NCBI GenBank assembly: GCA_001939145.1
Contig: LSRX01000168.1
Location: 430,522 to 494,521 of the forward strand
Direction: 5' to 3'
Origin: Symbiodinium microadriaticum
Taxonomy: Eukaryota; Sar; Dinophyceae; Suessiales; Symbiodiniaceae
DNA length: 64,000 bases
The notes below the pieces were generated by a model that saw nothing but the letters and a program-made list of their open reading frames with translations, had not been told where the DNA came from and did not search any database. Position numbers and translations under genes: made by a program. Below are positions 22,108 to 33,020 of this stretch, one piece after another; within the stretch, counting starts at the first letter, position 1, and each line of letters opens with the position of its first letter.

Positions 22108-22215
22108 NTGCCCGCACTCAGTACTAGTTGAATAATAGTTACACATTATATATATATATATAGATAGGTACATGCGGCCCGTAATAGTACTCTTATTGTA
22201 GCCTGTTATTGTGTG
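22108..22215. mobile_element. Palindromic element K, copy 2
   Basis: TGCCCGCACTCAGTACTAGT at the left and GTAGCCTGTTATTG at the right, with a (TA)n centre. It starts exactly where the TATTA array stops. Confidence 0.55.
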
Positions 22216-22540
22216 CGTGCGCGCACAACACCCAAGGTTCTGTTTTGATGCTTGTTTTGGGAGCCTAGGGTTAACAAATATGACCTCTGTTCCGGGTAGT
22301 TCTCTAAACTAGGGTCCCCTCTTAGATCCCCAATATAGTACGGCACCCTTACACGAAGGGCCCCTGAAGGGATCCTAGCTTGGAAAGCTACCCTAGGGGT
22401 ATCTTAAAGCCCCTGCTGGCACTCCACTGCCTTCCTAGACCCTGAAACCCTTAAACCCCCCTAAACCCTAAAGCCTGAAACCCTTAACCCGAAGGTTTAG
22501 GGTTAAGGGTTTAGGACCGTTCGGGGTTTATGGTAGAAGC

Positions 22541-22635
22541 CCAAAAGTTGGAAACCCAACAGCCTCAATCCTTATGAGATATGAATAGGGAATCCCTGCA
22601 CTAACTGTCCTTGACCCAGTTTCCAACTTTTTGGG
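22541..22635. mobile_element. Palindromic element, single copy seen
   Basis: TAGAAGCCCAAAAGTTGGAAAC at the left is the reverse complement, with small changes, of GTTTCCAACTTTTTGGGGTC at the right. It looks like one more small transposon. Confidence 0.5.
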
Positions 22636-22698
22636 GTCTACTATAGGCCTGAACACGAAAACCCCTGAACCCTAAACCCTGAACCCTGCACCCACGAC

Positions 22699-22747
22699 CC
22701 GTCCGAGACGCTGCAATGTCTTCACTGGGCCCGCACAAGGCAGGAGC
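22699..22747 (-). CDS. Putative exon (minus)
   Basis: On the minus strand GGCGAG precedes and ACGG|GTCGTG follows. The frame reads APALCGPSEDIAASRT. Confidence 0.45.
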
Positions 22748-23080
22748 CTCGCCCAAGAGTCTATAGGAGCTTTAATTATTTGGTTTTGGGATCTTTACCA
22801 AGGCCCTCCTTGTACCAAGTAGCATTCAATGGTCTCCAATAGCAGGTGTTTCGGGTCTAATTGAAGGTAGAAGGAGGGTCTAGGTATAGTGTTATTATTA
22901 TTATAGGGAACCCCGATCAATAATTATTTAGGCTGCCATTTTGTTGTTCTACGGGGGTGTAGCGGCGTAGCGATTTTGGGGGAGGCTTGAGGCTTGAGGG
23001 CTTAGGGATTCTAGGAGTTTTGGCGAGCTTCAGGGCTTCCGGGTGGGGGTTTTAAGGGCTTAGCCTTCATCTGTCTGGTT

Positions 23081-23170
23081 CTTAGTAGGGAATGGGGGAA
23101 TGGGTCATTGGAACTACTATAGGGGACCTTAAGGGACTACCATAGGGATCCATTCCCCCATTCCCTACTA
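23081..23170. mobile_element. Palindromic element, single copy seen
   Basis: GTAGGGAATGGGGGAATGG at the left is matched by CCATTCCCCCATTCCCTAC at the right. Confidence 0.6.
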
Positions 23171-23493
23171 CACGGAGTCATGGCGAGCAGTGAAGCTGGC
23201 GCTTCTGGCTAGGGATCTTGGTGTTTCTTGCGGGCCTGTAGTTGCGTCCTGCCCTAAGGCCTGCACCACCCCCGCCTTGAACCCGTCACCTCGTAATCTC
23301 TTGCTGAGTAAAGACAGTAAAGACCCGAAAGAATCTACGGTTGGCAAGGTATTCCGACACACCAAATCGTGTTCAGATGGAGGGTGAAATCCGAAACCCC
23401 AAAGCAGCAAAGCCCTAAAATATAAGCCCCTGAAATCCCAAAAGCCTAAATCTTCAGCCGCAAGCCCTAAACCCTAAACCACTGAACACAAAG

Positions 23494-23581
23494 TTCCATT
23501 GAGAATCAAACGTCTCCGAGCTTGTCCGGCCTTCTCTGCCCGCAAGACGTGCGAGAGAAGAGCCTAAGAACCATGTCAGGG
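23494..23581 (+). CDS. Putative exon between inverted heptamer arrays
   Basis: After CAAAG the frame reads SIENQTSPSLSGLLCPQDVR and ends near GGG|GTGTTA. CCCTAAA lies upstream, TTTAGGG downstream. Confidence 0.45.
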
Positions 23582-23615
23582 GTGTTATAACGGTGCTCTA
23601 CAGCTGTAATGTAGT

Positions 23616-23785
23616 GTTTAAGGTTTAGGATGTTTTTAGGGTTTAGGGTTTAGGGTAAGTAAGGTTTAGGATGTTTTTAGGGTTTAGGGTTTAGGGTTTA
23701 GGGTTTGGGGTAAGGTTTAGGATGTTTTAAGGCCGAGGGTTAGGGCGGTTAGGGTTTAGGGTTTAGGGTCTTGGATGGTGTAAGA
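23616..23785. repeat. TTTAGGG telomere-like array
   Basis: TTTAGGG runs alternate with TTTAGGATGTTT, giving a higher-order period of roughly 50 bp. Confidence 0.85.
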
Positions 23786-23822
23786 CTTAATGTTTGGGTT
23801 TTGTGTCTCTGGCCGGGTGCAG

Positions 23823-23872
23823 AATCTGTAGGTCCAATGGCCTCGTAGAACAATCCTACGCCGCAAAGATAA
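23823..23872 (+). CDS. Putative exon
   Basis: A pyrimidine-rich tract ending GGGTGCAG precedes. The frame reads ICRSNGLVEQSYAAKI and ends at ATAA|GTTCGA. Confidence 0.4.
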
Positions 23873-24022
23873 GTTCGAACCCTAAAACTCTAAAACCCTA
23901 AAACCTCCTGAGCAAACTCCAAGCCCGGGAGCCCTTGGACCGGTCTATGCTGGAGCCATAAATCGATGCTGATGGGCTGCCCTAGCTTTTAGGGCTTAGG
24001 GATCAGGGCTTTGTGGCCTCAG

Positions 24023-24151
24023 GCCCCCCCTGCCTTCGACCCGAATTCCGAAACACTGCTCCGAGCTCTGCACTGGAAGAATCCATCCTATGCTCGGCAT
24101 GAGGCTGGAAAAATCGTCAGGCAAAAGCTGGAAGGCCCTCTGTCTGGGGCG
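24023..24151 (+). CDS. Exon, protein unknown
   Basis: TTTGTGGCCTCAG precedes and GGGGCG|GTGAAC follows. The 43 codons are all open and include NSETLLRALHWKNPSYARHE and AGKIVRQKLEGPLSGA. This is one of the clearest exon candidates; no family is recognised. Confidence 0.7.
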
Positions 24152-24402
24152 GTGAACCCTTTGGGGTTTAAGGGCATAGGGATGTTTAGGGTTGAGTTTG
24201 CTCTTAAAAGCTATAGTGGAGGGTAGTTGAAGGGGCTGGACGATGAACCACAACTTTCCCCCCAAAAGCAATTATGTTGCTCTCTGGATTAGGGTCACTC
24301 ATGGGCTTCTGGGCTCGTGGCCTGTCGTTTAGCTCTAAAGCATTCCCGAAAAAATAACCGCTACATGTTCAACGCCCGGTCGCACAAACATTGACATTAC
24401 AG

Positions 24403-24568
24403 GCTCCTGTTCTCGAAGCCTAAGTCGGGCGCGCAGCCCTTGAGCAACGGCGACGAGGCAGTTTACATCGCATCCAGGGCTGCACAAAAAGAAGACAGCT
24501 GGAATAAAGACAGCATGAGAATTCCTAAACCGTTCCTCATCATGAACCCCGCGCCCCTGAACCCATAG
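24403..24568 (+). CDS. Putative terminal exon
   Basis: CATTGACATTACAG opens a frame of more than 50 codons (including SNGDEAVYIASRAAQKEDSW) to TAG. It is not in phase with the exon at 24,023 as drawn, so an exon may lie between or they belong to different models. Confidence 0.55.
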
Positions 24569-24743
24569 ACCTCACAGTAACCGCTGCAATCCAACCAAGA
24601 CCTCTAGCTCGAACTCTAAGAATCCTGACTATACTTAACATGCCCGGAGCATCTTCATGTCGGGGCTTATAGAGTTTAGATTTCGGTGCTTAAGGTTTGC
24701 ATGGTGTCCAAGGACCCTCAACCCTAAACCCTAAACCTAAAAG

Positions 24744-24790
24744 CTAGACCCGTTCGGTGGTGACCACGAGGACTCCTACATGGCACTCAT
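24744..24790 (+). CDS. Putative exon between inverted heptamer arrays
   Basis: CTAAAAG precedes and CTCAT|GTTAGGG follows. The frame reads LDPFGGDHEDSYMAL. The donor overlaps a TTAGGG motif. Confidence 0.5.
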
Positions 24791-24794
24791 GTTA

Positions 24795-26084
24795 GGGTTT
24801 AGGGCCTAGGGTTTAGGGTTTAGGGTACGCCCCTTCCATCATAGTACTGGATGCTGCTGTCAGATTCATAGGTACGTTGTAAGTTTCAATCATTGGCTTC
24901 AACCCTAAGACAGGTACTACTTCTGTTGATGACATAGATCCCGCATTACCTTAAGGACCCTAAACTATGGGAATTGTGGTATATTTCGTAGTATGGGTAC
25001 TGCAGGATTTATATCATCAACCGTATTTCGAGATTTTTAGAACCCAAAGTATGTAATTGTTGTGCACTTGGGGTGTTAGGGTAAAGCCAACCCATGTATC
25101 CGCAACCCTTGTTGGGGTCCATGTATCCCACAATAAGGGCTTAGGGTTTTGAGGGTGCGGGATTTAGGGTTGAGTATCTTAGAGTTTATAGGTTAGGGAT
25201 GTAGGGTTTGTAGGGTTTAGGGTCTTTTGGGGTTTAGGGCTTTCGGGTTTTAGGGATTTAGAGTTTATCGGGCTTCGGGTCTCGGCTTTAGGCCGTCCTC
25301 CGATCGAAAGCAGGTGCAGAACCAAAAGCATCAACCGGGAGTGGACTGAAGGAGCCTGGATCCTTGGACGAAAAAAAACAGTTCTCTAAGCTCAGGTCCC
25401 CTAAGATTGCCGTACTATTGGGGGGGGGACCTAAGAATGAGCATTTGCTATACTACAAGCCTAAGTACCTAGATATTAGTATAATGCTTTAGGAATCCCT
25501 GTAATCAATGGGGGACTTGTCTCCCGCAACGGTTCCTGGCTTCGGCAGTTTTCAGGAGTAGTAGTGTAGCTTGAAACGCAGAAGACAGTGGTAGAGGTTA
25601 GAGGGTCCAACTATCCAAATAGTAGTGATTTAGGTCAGGTACCAAATGCTATACTCTGAATGCTTTGTCAATACCTCAAACCCAACTATTTGAGTACTTG
25701 AACCTTTTGGGTAAGGACAATGCAGGTAATGCGGGATCTGAAGCATCACTGCACGTATAAGCCCAGAAAACCTGTTCAATGCAACCCTGCGGCAATGAAG
25801 CCGCTTGAAGTCCCTGATCCTTAAGCAAACCTCAATCTCTAAGCCCTGAGCCCACCCTTAGGCCGAACTTCCCCGAACCCACGGCAAAACTCGTTGAAAT
25901 GCTTTTAAAACCCCATAAAGCATGCACATCGTTACAAACTATAAAGCACCATAGAGCGACAACTCTATAAAGCACAATAAAAACATCGCAAAAGGCCCCA
26001 ACACTGACCCGCAGCACTCTGCACCGATGAGAAGCCTGCGATCATAGAAACACTATAATTCTCACTATGACAAAACCCCTCTCT

Positions 26085-26123
<39 letters not shown>

Positions 26124-26690
26124 AGCGTATTTGTTTATTCTACCTATGTATATAAGATGGTTCTTAAGAACACTTGAACGCTTGAGAGGCCTCTGCAGCA
26201 GCACAGACAGTCTCTGCAAAGGTTTGGCGGCCAGTCGAAGCGACTCGGTCGTGCCCTGCTGGGATTAGGATTTAGGCTGTTTTGGAGGTCGGGGCGTCGG
26301 GCCTGAATGGCTGCAAGGTCTCGAGTTGAGGTCCAAGGCTTAGGGTTTAGGGACTTGGTGCGTTGGGGCTTGTTGTTTTAGTAGGTTTAGGGAGTAGGGC
26401 TTCCTTTGCGGAATCTTGCGCCTATATTGCGATTTAGGGCATGGCTTTCTTAAGGAATCTTTAAGGGCTTCCATCGGAGTTTAGAGTTCGGTTTAGATTC
26501 GGTTTAGAGCTCAGGCTGCTTTAAGGGATTCCTACTGGGATCTATTCGGGTTCTTTGATCTATTCGGGGTCTTGTAGGGGATTTGTAAGACTTCGCAATT
26601 CTTCCACTGGATCCACAATCCACAAGGGGTCCATCGGGAATTAGGGGGACTCGGAGAGCTTATGAACGCAATCCTGCTTTAAGTTGAGGA
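24795..26690. other. Mostly non-coding stretch
   Basis: Holds element B4, heptamer runs (25,130-25,280), an open island at 25,277-25,380 (TKSINREWTEGAWILG in one frame), another at 25,738-25,823 and a (TA)n tract at 26,083-26,120. No splice-site pair is convincing. Confidence 0.4.
24918..25025 (-). mobile_element. Introner-like family B, copy 4 (reverse)
   Basis: TACTTCTGTTGATGACATAG at the left and ATATCATCAACCGTA at the right, the reverse orientation of copies 1-3. Confidence 0.7.
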
Positions 26691-26691
26691 C

Positions 26692-26885
26692 CTTGCGGCG
26701 TTCCGCGTGTTCGCTGTACAGCGCAGCTCGTCCAACTGTTGCGGGATGTGCTGGAAGCCTAAGCAACACTACCCGTTAGTAGCATTTAGTACATATTGAG
26801 GCGTTTACACTCTGTTCGTCCATGCTTCGAGCATTTCGGCCATTGGCGCTCGACCACAGAGACTTCCCGACGAACTTCTCAAGCC
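26692..26885 (-). CDS. Two-exon segment (minus) with 52 bp intron
   Basis: On the minus strand, exon 26,885-26,811 follows ATCCAG, reads LEKFVGKSLWSSANGRNARS and ends CAGA|GTGTAAAC. Exon 26,758-26,692 follows TTGCTTAG, reads FQHIPQQLDELRCTANTRNA and ends GCAAG|GTCCTC. Phases match. The 52 bp intron contains TACTAAC upstream of the acceptor, an ideal branch site. The plus strand is partly open as well. Confidence 0.65.
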
Positions 26886-27396
26886 CTGGATACATCCCTC
26901 TCCATCACCGATGAGAATCGCAACCCCTAACTGAACACGGTCCCCTCAAAGGGTCCTGAGTATCTATATGGTAGAATGTAGGGCTTCTATATCAGGCATT
27001 ACTATCTCTGATTTGGGGAAGTATCCCTCAACCCTCAATCCCCTATGACAGTACCTGGGGCCCACTAAACCCTCAATCCCCTATGACAGTGCCTAGACAG
27101 CCCATGGGGTCCCTGTCTACCGAGAGCCCCGGCTGGTGTCAACTTCTCTGCTGTCCTTGGCGATCAGACAACCAACAAAAGAATTGAGTGATCTTGGGTA
27201 CCAGGGCTCAGGGTTTACGGGTTTAGGGGTTTAGGGTTTAGGGGTTCAGGGTTTAGGGTGTAGGGTCTTAAGTAACAGTCTATATAGGGCTATATGTATG
27301 TATCCGCATGAATATTATACTTTTTTGATGTTACAGAGTGGGGGTAGCTCTGCTGGTTTAGGGTGTTGGGGTTTAGGGTTAAGGTGTGGTGAAATC

Positions 27397-27495
27397 TACC
27401 TATAGTCTCCATTGTAGTTCCTTTTGTGGCTTGACCAGCTGTGTATTCTGGATTCCTTGAGGTAAACCCAAGAAGGAACTACGATGGAGGCTGCG
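27397..27495. mobile_element. MITE-like family A, copy 6 (diverged)
   Basis: TACCTATAGTCTCCATTGTAG at the left and GGAACTACGATGGAGGC at the right, with a divergent centre. Confidence 0.6.
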
Positions 27496-27686
27496 TCCTA
27501 AATCTTACTATTGGTGGACTAAGGTTTGCAACGTGTAGACCTTAATTAATAAACTCCCCTCCCAGCAAGCATGACATGAGGAATCCCAAAAATACAGGAC
27601 CTTAAAAGAAGAGGTGTCTCTTAATCAGGGGTCAAGAGTATCCACAATACACCATGCATTTCCAGCGATCCGCAGAATAGGGGCAG

Positions 27687-27801
27687 TACTAGTAGAAGGA
27701 AACAACCACCGGGACCAACCTCCATGCAAGACGAAATGCTCGAAAAGCCTTGTGTGCAAATTCGTTGCTTGGGCAATCGAGATGTGCTTCTACAAGCAGC
27801 T
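27687..27801 (+). CDS. Exon, protein unknown
   Basis: ATAGGGGCAG precedes and GCAGCT|GTAAAT follows. The frame includes MQDEMLEKPCVQIRCLGNRD and VLLQAA. A downstream island (27,802-27,905) also reads well. The minus strand is open too. Confidence 0.55.
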
Positions 27802-28116
27802 GTAAATTTCAAAAACTGGCAAAGTTTGCGATGCCCTTGCAACAGAGAAACACGCAAGCGAGCGACGATGAGCCCCAGAACATGCAAGCTCCGAACAGAC
27901 CACCCAAAACCCTAAACCCTGAATCCGAAACCCCTACACCCTAAACCCTAAAACCTGGAACATCAACAAGTGGCGCAGAAATCAAAAGAAGCACTGAAGC
28001 CTAAAGCCATGGCCACTAGCCAAGGCCAAAAGTTTGAAGGCCTCGCTTGAGCTCGCTCTAGTGCTTGGTTGCATCCTTTCGAAGCCTATGCGCATGTGCG
28101 GAGAGAAAGACAGAAA

Positions 28117-28149
28117 GAGAGCCAGAGAGAGAGAGAGAGAGAGAGAGAG
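28117..28149. repeat. (GA)n microsatellite
   Basis: GAGA tract immediately upstream of the exon at 28,164. Confidence 0.9.
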
Positions 28150-28163
28150 CGGGAGTCTGCCAG

Positions 28164-28256
28164 AACCCTAAACCCTGATGCCATCTCCATCCGCCAAGTG
28201 TCTGAGCTGACTCCAGGGCAGAGGACGCGCCACGCAGCAGGGAGTCGACGGCGGTG
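28164..28256 (+). CDS. Exon with canonical GTAAGA donor
   Basis: GTCTGCCAG precedes, and the frame includes DAISIRQVSELTPGQRTRHA. The donor GGTG|GTAAGA is near-ideal. The exon's 5' end itself includes CCCTAAACCC, read as Leu-Asn-Pro. Confidence 0.55.
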
Positions 28257-28297
28257 GTAAGATGTCTCCAGGGCGCCTTGGCTCGAAGCTTTTCTCT

Positions 28298-28391
28298 TAC
28301 CCTTATCCTCAAAGGACTCATATTTTAAGGCTTTTAGTCCCAACGACCCCATTATCTAAAGGCTTTTGGGCGATTTTGATGCTAAGGGTTA
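28298..28391. mobile_element. MITE-like family C, copy 3
   Basis: TACCCTTATCCTCAAAGGAC ... GATGCTAAGGGTTA, with TA at both ends. Confidence 0.65.
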
Positions 28392-28482
28392 TCTTCAACT
28401 ACCAAAACCTGTACGGTCCCTAGAAATTTCTACAGTTATAAGAGGGTTTAGAATTATATGAACCCACAAAAGCTTGGCTTAT

Positions 28483-28590
28483 GCACCTCGGATCTTCCAA
28501 TACCCCGTAATTAAGTAACATGTGTAACTTGTGATCGGGCTCCCAATATGGTCCATGGCATATTTTTCTCATTGGAAGATCTGGGTATTG
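28483..28590. mobile_element. MITE-like family D, copy
   Basis: GGATCTTCCAATACCCCG at the left and CATTGGAAGATCTGGGTA at the right. Confidence 0.55.
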
Positions 28591-29545
28591 GCCCCCCCAA
28601 AGTACGTATGTAAACAAACCGGGCAAAGCATATACTATACGATGTACAGGTGCATGTGCCCTATAGTCAGATCCCACCTTCTAACACCCTGAAGCCCGAA
28701 GGGTTCGATCTACCTGTATGGTAATAATAGTCGAAGGTAATTAGGGTTACTCCTTTAGGAATCACGACTATGATTTGAAAAAGTATCCCATAGCGGTACC
28801 CAAGACCCTTTGGCAATGACCCTTTGCACTGTGGGAGTTGGGGGTATGTCTTGGCGTTTAGCGCTAAATTGCTCGAGGGTTCCCACTTTCGAGGCCCATT
28901 GATTCATCTTACTACTTAAGGCTCATATTTCGGATCCCCCATTCAAGTAAACTCCCCAAGTATGTATGTATTCATGCATGCATGCATGTGTATAGGTATG
29001 TGTATATGTACACATGCACACATGTACACTATGGAGGCTTAAGGTGTTGGGCGTTCCATGTAAGGACTGCGGGTCCGGAGGGATTGAGTGTCAGTGTCGG
29101 CCTCTTTTTTGGCGTGAGAGGTTTGAGGTCGGCTGTTGGACAAGAAAAGACTCTGCAGTACTTTCGGAAGCCGACACTATGGGAGCTGTTTGGTATAGCT
29201 GATGATATATTGGTGTACAGTTCGTTTCTGAAGGGGTAATGCAGGAGTTTTTGCCCATCAGCAGCGAGATTGCCTCCGGAAGCATGCTCGCCTTCAGATT
29301 CCGTGCCGGTGAACTTACACCCTCCCTGTCTAAAACATGCACAAAACGTGGGTCTATGCTTGAGAGTCTATGCATGGCATTCGTAGCGATCCCTGGATGT
29401 TCTACTGTGATTAGCTTGCACGAAACCCCAGCGTCAAGTACTCATGGATATTCCGGTTGAAGTTGTTCGAAACATCTGTCGCAAAAAAAAGAAAACACTG
29501 TGTCCCAACATGGCCAGAAGCCACGTTCATCTTTTGGTTCGGACC

Positions 29546-29680
29546 TACCCTAAACCCTAAACCTTAAACCCCTAAACCCTAAACCCCGAAACCCTAAACC
29601 CTAAACCCTGAACCCCTAAACCCCTGAACCCCTAAACCCCTAAGCCCCTAAACCAAAACCCTCAACCCCAAAACCTGGTC
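29546..29680. repeat. CCCTAAA telomere-like array
   Basis: About 135 bp of CCCTAAAC/CCCCTAAAC units. Confidence 0.85.
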
Positions 29681-29699
29681 GTTTCGCTCAAAACTGAAC

Positions 29700-29771
29700 C
29701 CAGCCCGTGCCTCTTCCACCGTTGCATCCCGGGATGCACCCGAAGCCTGGCAGGAAGAGCTCCCAAGCAAA
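29700..29771 (-). CDS. Putative exon (minus)
   Basis: On the minus strand CCACCTGTAG precedes and GGCTGG|GTTCAG follows. The 24 codons read FAWELFLPGFGCIPGCNGGR and on. The plus strand is also open with a GTGGAG donor but lacks an acceptor. Confidence 0.4.
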
Positions 29772-30066
29772 CTACAGGTGGAGAGTTTAGGGTTTAAGGT
29801 TTAGGATGTAGGGTTTAGGGCTTAGAGTTTAGGGCTTAGGGTATATAGGGCTTCTATAAGGCTTCTATAAGGTATATAGACCTCCTGGGTTGGATATTAC
29901 TTGCCGGCAAATCCCGTTCATGGTCATGGAAGAGCCCTGTCAAGAATAAGGAATATATATTCCTTAGTCAATGCGGTATAAGACTCGAGTAGGCTATTGC
30001 CGAAGTTGACATGATTCCAGAATAGACCATCCTTATTCCCTATTATCCATAATACCGACTGCTTGA

Positions 30067-30180
30067 AGGCCCAGGGGACTTAGGACGTAGGATATATGTA
30101 GAGTTATAAGTACCCCAAAATGAAGTTAACCCCAATCATAGCCCTACTTATAACCGACTTACTAAGTCCCCTGACCCTCT
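30067..30180. mobile_element. Introner-like family I, copy 1
   Basis: GCCCAGGGGACTTAG at the left and CTAAGTCCCCTGACC at the right, with CCTACTTATAACCGACTTAC inside. It matches the intron at 62,178-62,301. Confidence 0.6.
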
Positions 30181-30301
30181 AAGTGTAGGTCAAACTGGCG
30201 TCGTGCCAGGCAAACCTCCGCTTCGGATCGAAACCTTAGGCTTCAGAAACGTTCAAGCTTTGGGGCTTTGACTATACCTGGAATCCACAAGTATGTAGAA
30301 C

Positions 30302-30395
30302 TACCCATAGGCCCCTAAGTAGGTCCTTTTTGGGATTACCTTATAGGATTCTAAATATAAACCACAAAAAGGAACTACTTAGCGGCCTATGGGTA
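30302..30395. mobile_element. MITE-like family A, copy 7
   Basis: TACCCATAGGCCCCTAAGTAG ... CTTAGCGGCCTATGGGTA, with TA at both ends. Confidence 0.8.
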
Positions 30396-30456
30396 TAGGC
30401 TCTTATAGGTGTTGGGCCATTTTTAACCTGCTTCTGGTGGCTTAGGTGGGAGTTCC

Positions 30457-30495
30457 ATGGCTGCGGATGAGAGTCAGTCCATTGCGCTTTTGGGC
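30457..30495 (+). CDS. Putative first exon
   Basis: ATG opens a 13-codon frame, MAADESQSIALLG, ending at a GTAGGG donor. The minus strand is also open. Confidence 0.35.
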
Positions 30496-30896
30496 GTAGG
30501 GCCTAGAAATCCAGGACCCAACCCCCCCAAGCTCCAACCTTTGCTCCTGATTGAACTCTTAATTAAACCCTATATAGACCCCAAATAATCTAGCTTCCTA
30601 GACCCTCCATCTACCCTCTATTAGACCCTAAGTACCCCTTATTTGGGATCATTTACCCCTATTTGAAGGTACAAGGAGGCTCCTGGTAAGAGAGATGTCA
30701 GAAGGAACCCTAACGATGTAGGTGCGTGTTCTTTGCGTTACGGTAGAACTCCAGAGACACCGCAAAAGCCCGAAAACCTAAAATCCAGAATCCTACACCA
30801 AAACCCGAACCATCATAGAAGGCTTCTAGACTTCTAGACCCACTCATTAAACCCTAAACCCTAAACTCAAAAAGAACAAGCCCTTGAAGGCACCCT

Positions 30897-30989
30897 TACC
30901 CTAAGGCTCTAAGGACTCATATTTTAAGGATTTTGGGCCTAAAGACCATACTTTAGAAGGCTTTTGGGCTATTTTTAGCCTTAGGGTTA
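30897..30989. mobile_element. MITE-like family C, copy 4
   Basis: TACCCTAAGGCTCTAAGGAC ... TTTAGCCTTAGGGTTA, with TA at both ends. Confidence 0.7.
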
Positions 30990-31088
30990 AAGGAACCCCA
31001 AACCCTAAACCCTAAAAACCCTAAACCCATACCCCTGAACCCAAACCCCTGAACCCAAACCCCTGAACCCCTAAACAAACCCGGCCAG

Positions 31089-31203
31089 GGGCCTTGGCGG
31101 TGCAACTGCGCCCCAGCTCCACGGCCGCAGTCAGCAGCGGGTCCTGTCAGCATTGCCATCACCCAAATCCCCAAGAAAGCGACTCCCTGACCCCAAACCA
31201 CAG
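31089..31203 (+). CDS. Putative exon with heptamer donor
   Basis: CCGGCCAG precedes, and the frame reads ALAVQLRPSSTAAVSSGSCQ then HCHHPNPQESDSL. It ends CACAG|GTTTAGGGG, so the donor lies in a telomere-like repeat. The minus strand is open too. Confidence 0.5.
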
Positions 31204-31473
31204 GTTTAGGGGCCTAGTTTCAGGGTTTAGGCTTCAGGGCTTTAGTTTTTAAGGTTTAGGCTTTAGGGTTTAGTTTTTAGGGTTTAGGGTTTAGCTTTTA
31301 GGGTTTAGGGTCCCTTGAAGCCTGTTTCCGATCCACCAGCAGGAATGTTTCGAAAGCTACACTTTTGGGGCTTCTCCAACCCCCAAAATGCTGGGATGCG
31401 AATGCTAATGCCACAAGCCCCAAACCCAAAACTCCTGAACCCTAGGTTTAGGATTTAGGCTTGTTCCTAATGT

Positions 31474-31563
31474 GGGGGCCCACATAATTACCAATTATAA
31501 TTGTTATAGTATAATATGGGCCCCAAACCCTATTCTTATTATTACTGTATGGCCCCTATATTA
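31474..31563. mobile_element. MITE-like family F, copy
   Basis: GGGGGCCCACATAATTACC at the left and TGTATGGCCCCTATATTACC at the right. Related to 57,939-58,053. Confidence 0.5.
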
Positions 31564-32141
31564 CCGAACCCTCTTTGTAGCCTATATGGAACCCTTTAAA
31601 GGAGCCCTTTAAAGGAACCCTAGTCTGACTATCAAGGCCCCCTTTTTTTCGCCAGCCCTCTCCTCCTTGCTGGCTCCCCCGAAGGCGGGCAGCCAGTTCA
31701 GGGCGCGCCATTCGAAATCCCAGTCCTCAGAAAACCCCTCAACCCAAAGGGCTCCTTGAAAAGGGTTCCCTTGAAAGGGCTCCTTTAAAAGGGGTTACTT
31801 TAAGAGTCCTACAAGGGTCCTAGGGTTCGCTTAAAGGGTTCCCTTAAAGGGTTCCTTGAAGGGTTCCTTCAAGTGTTCTAGAAGGGTCTTTAGGGCTCTA
31901 TAAGGGTTCTGTCAGGGTACTAGCAGGGTCCTGGGTCTGTTCTGGGGCATCTTCCCCAACTCAGAATAGGAATTCTTAATATAGAAACCCTGCATTTCCA
32001 CTAGGCTATTTTGAGACCCGTTGGGTTTAGAGGCCGAGGTACAGACCAAATGACCCGTAAAAGAAGGGGGCCATATACCCTAATACTGTGAATTATATGA
32101 GCCTGTAAGCCTTAACTCCTTCTTGGGGTTCATGTCGTCAG

Positions 32142-32354
32142 GGCATGGCACTCTTGTATGAACCATCAGGATCCTTACTACAAGATCCTGTAAGGCACGC
32201 CGACGTTGTAGACACTACCGTCCCCAAAGGTGGCAGCGCATTGCATGGACAACTGTGTTTCTATAAGATCAGCTTGGATTTCAAAACTTCAGATTTCTGG
32301 TGGATAGATGCTGCTGGAACTCGGAACCCCTGGACTAGCAGGGTTTGGCTTTAG
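32142..32354 (+). CDS. Putative 70-codon terminal exon
   Basis: GTCGTCAG precedes an open frame, GMALLYEPSGSLLQDP and on to a TAG. An internal GTAAGG and TTGTAG lie only 22 bp apart, too close for a normal intron, so I keep the frame continuous. Confidence 0.5.
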   Translation, partial: GMALLYEPSGSLLQDPVRHADVVDTTVPKGGSALHGQLCFYKISLDFKTSDFWWIDAAGTRNPWTSRVWL

Positions 32355-32430
32355 GTGTTCGGCTCAGGGGTTTTGGCACTGATACGTCTTCCTCTGCTTG
32401 CGAATAGGGGTTGGTTTCGTAAGATTCCCG

Positions 32431-32511
32431 CTATCTATCTATCTATCTATCTATCTATCTCTACATATAAATAAATAAATATGAATATAAGTAAATATAT
32501 ATATAGAAGCT
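32431..32511. repeat. (CTAT)n and AATA/TA microsatellite
   Basis: (CTAT)n is followed by AAATAAATA and (TA)n. Confidence 0.9.
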
Positions 32512-32547
32512 GGGGAGGATTCTTGACCTGAACCCTGGACCCTGAAC

Positions 32548-32631
32548 CCAAAATCGGAGTGTGGGTCTGTGACATCCATTGAATCGCTGATTCAGCCGGC
32601 GAGGGTTGACAGGCGAAAGGGACGGAGAGCT
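32548..32631 (-). CDS. Putative exon (minus)
   Basis: On the minus strand CGGGCAG precedes and TTTTGG|GTTCAG follows. The 28 codons include SPVNPRRLNQRFNGCHRPTL. Confidence 0.4.
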
Positions 32632-33020
32632 CTGCCCGAAGGGTCCTAGGTACTGTTCTCTGGGATACTTCCCTCCCCAACTCATAAACTAGGAATGCCT
32701 AAATATGGACACCCTACATGCCCTTTCGGTTGAGAGCTTGGGGTACTTCCCCAACTCATAATAGGAATTCCAAAAATTGCAACCCTTCATTCTACTATAT
32801 ATGCACTTTGGACCCTTTAGGCTGTAATGACGGGATAACTACAACCGTCCACGTGGCCACGTAGTATATACTTGGGCCCTAAAGTGACCAAGTAGGGACT
32901 ACAGTAAGGCCGAACAGTAATCTTATACCCTATATCCTTCTCAGGAGCAGTTTTACGTCATTAACCTACCATATGATATAGGCGGGAATTGCGGAAATCA
33001 GGGAATCACCCCCCACACAG

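Noticed and set aside
21278-22135. 285-codon open frame of Tyr/Ile repeats
   Set aside because: It is the TATTA satellite read in frame. No coding sequence lies around it.
29160-29240. Plus-strand peptide IADDILVYSS resembling the YxDD box of LTR-element reverse transcriptases
   Set aside because: No other RT motif lies before or after it in any frame, and a stop follows within ten codons. Chance is the simplest explanation.
32190-32211. 22 bp intron bounded by GTAAGG and TTGTAG
   Set aside because: Far below the size of the other predicted introns; the frame is open straight through.
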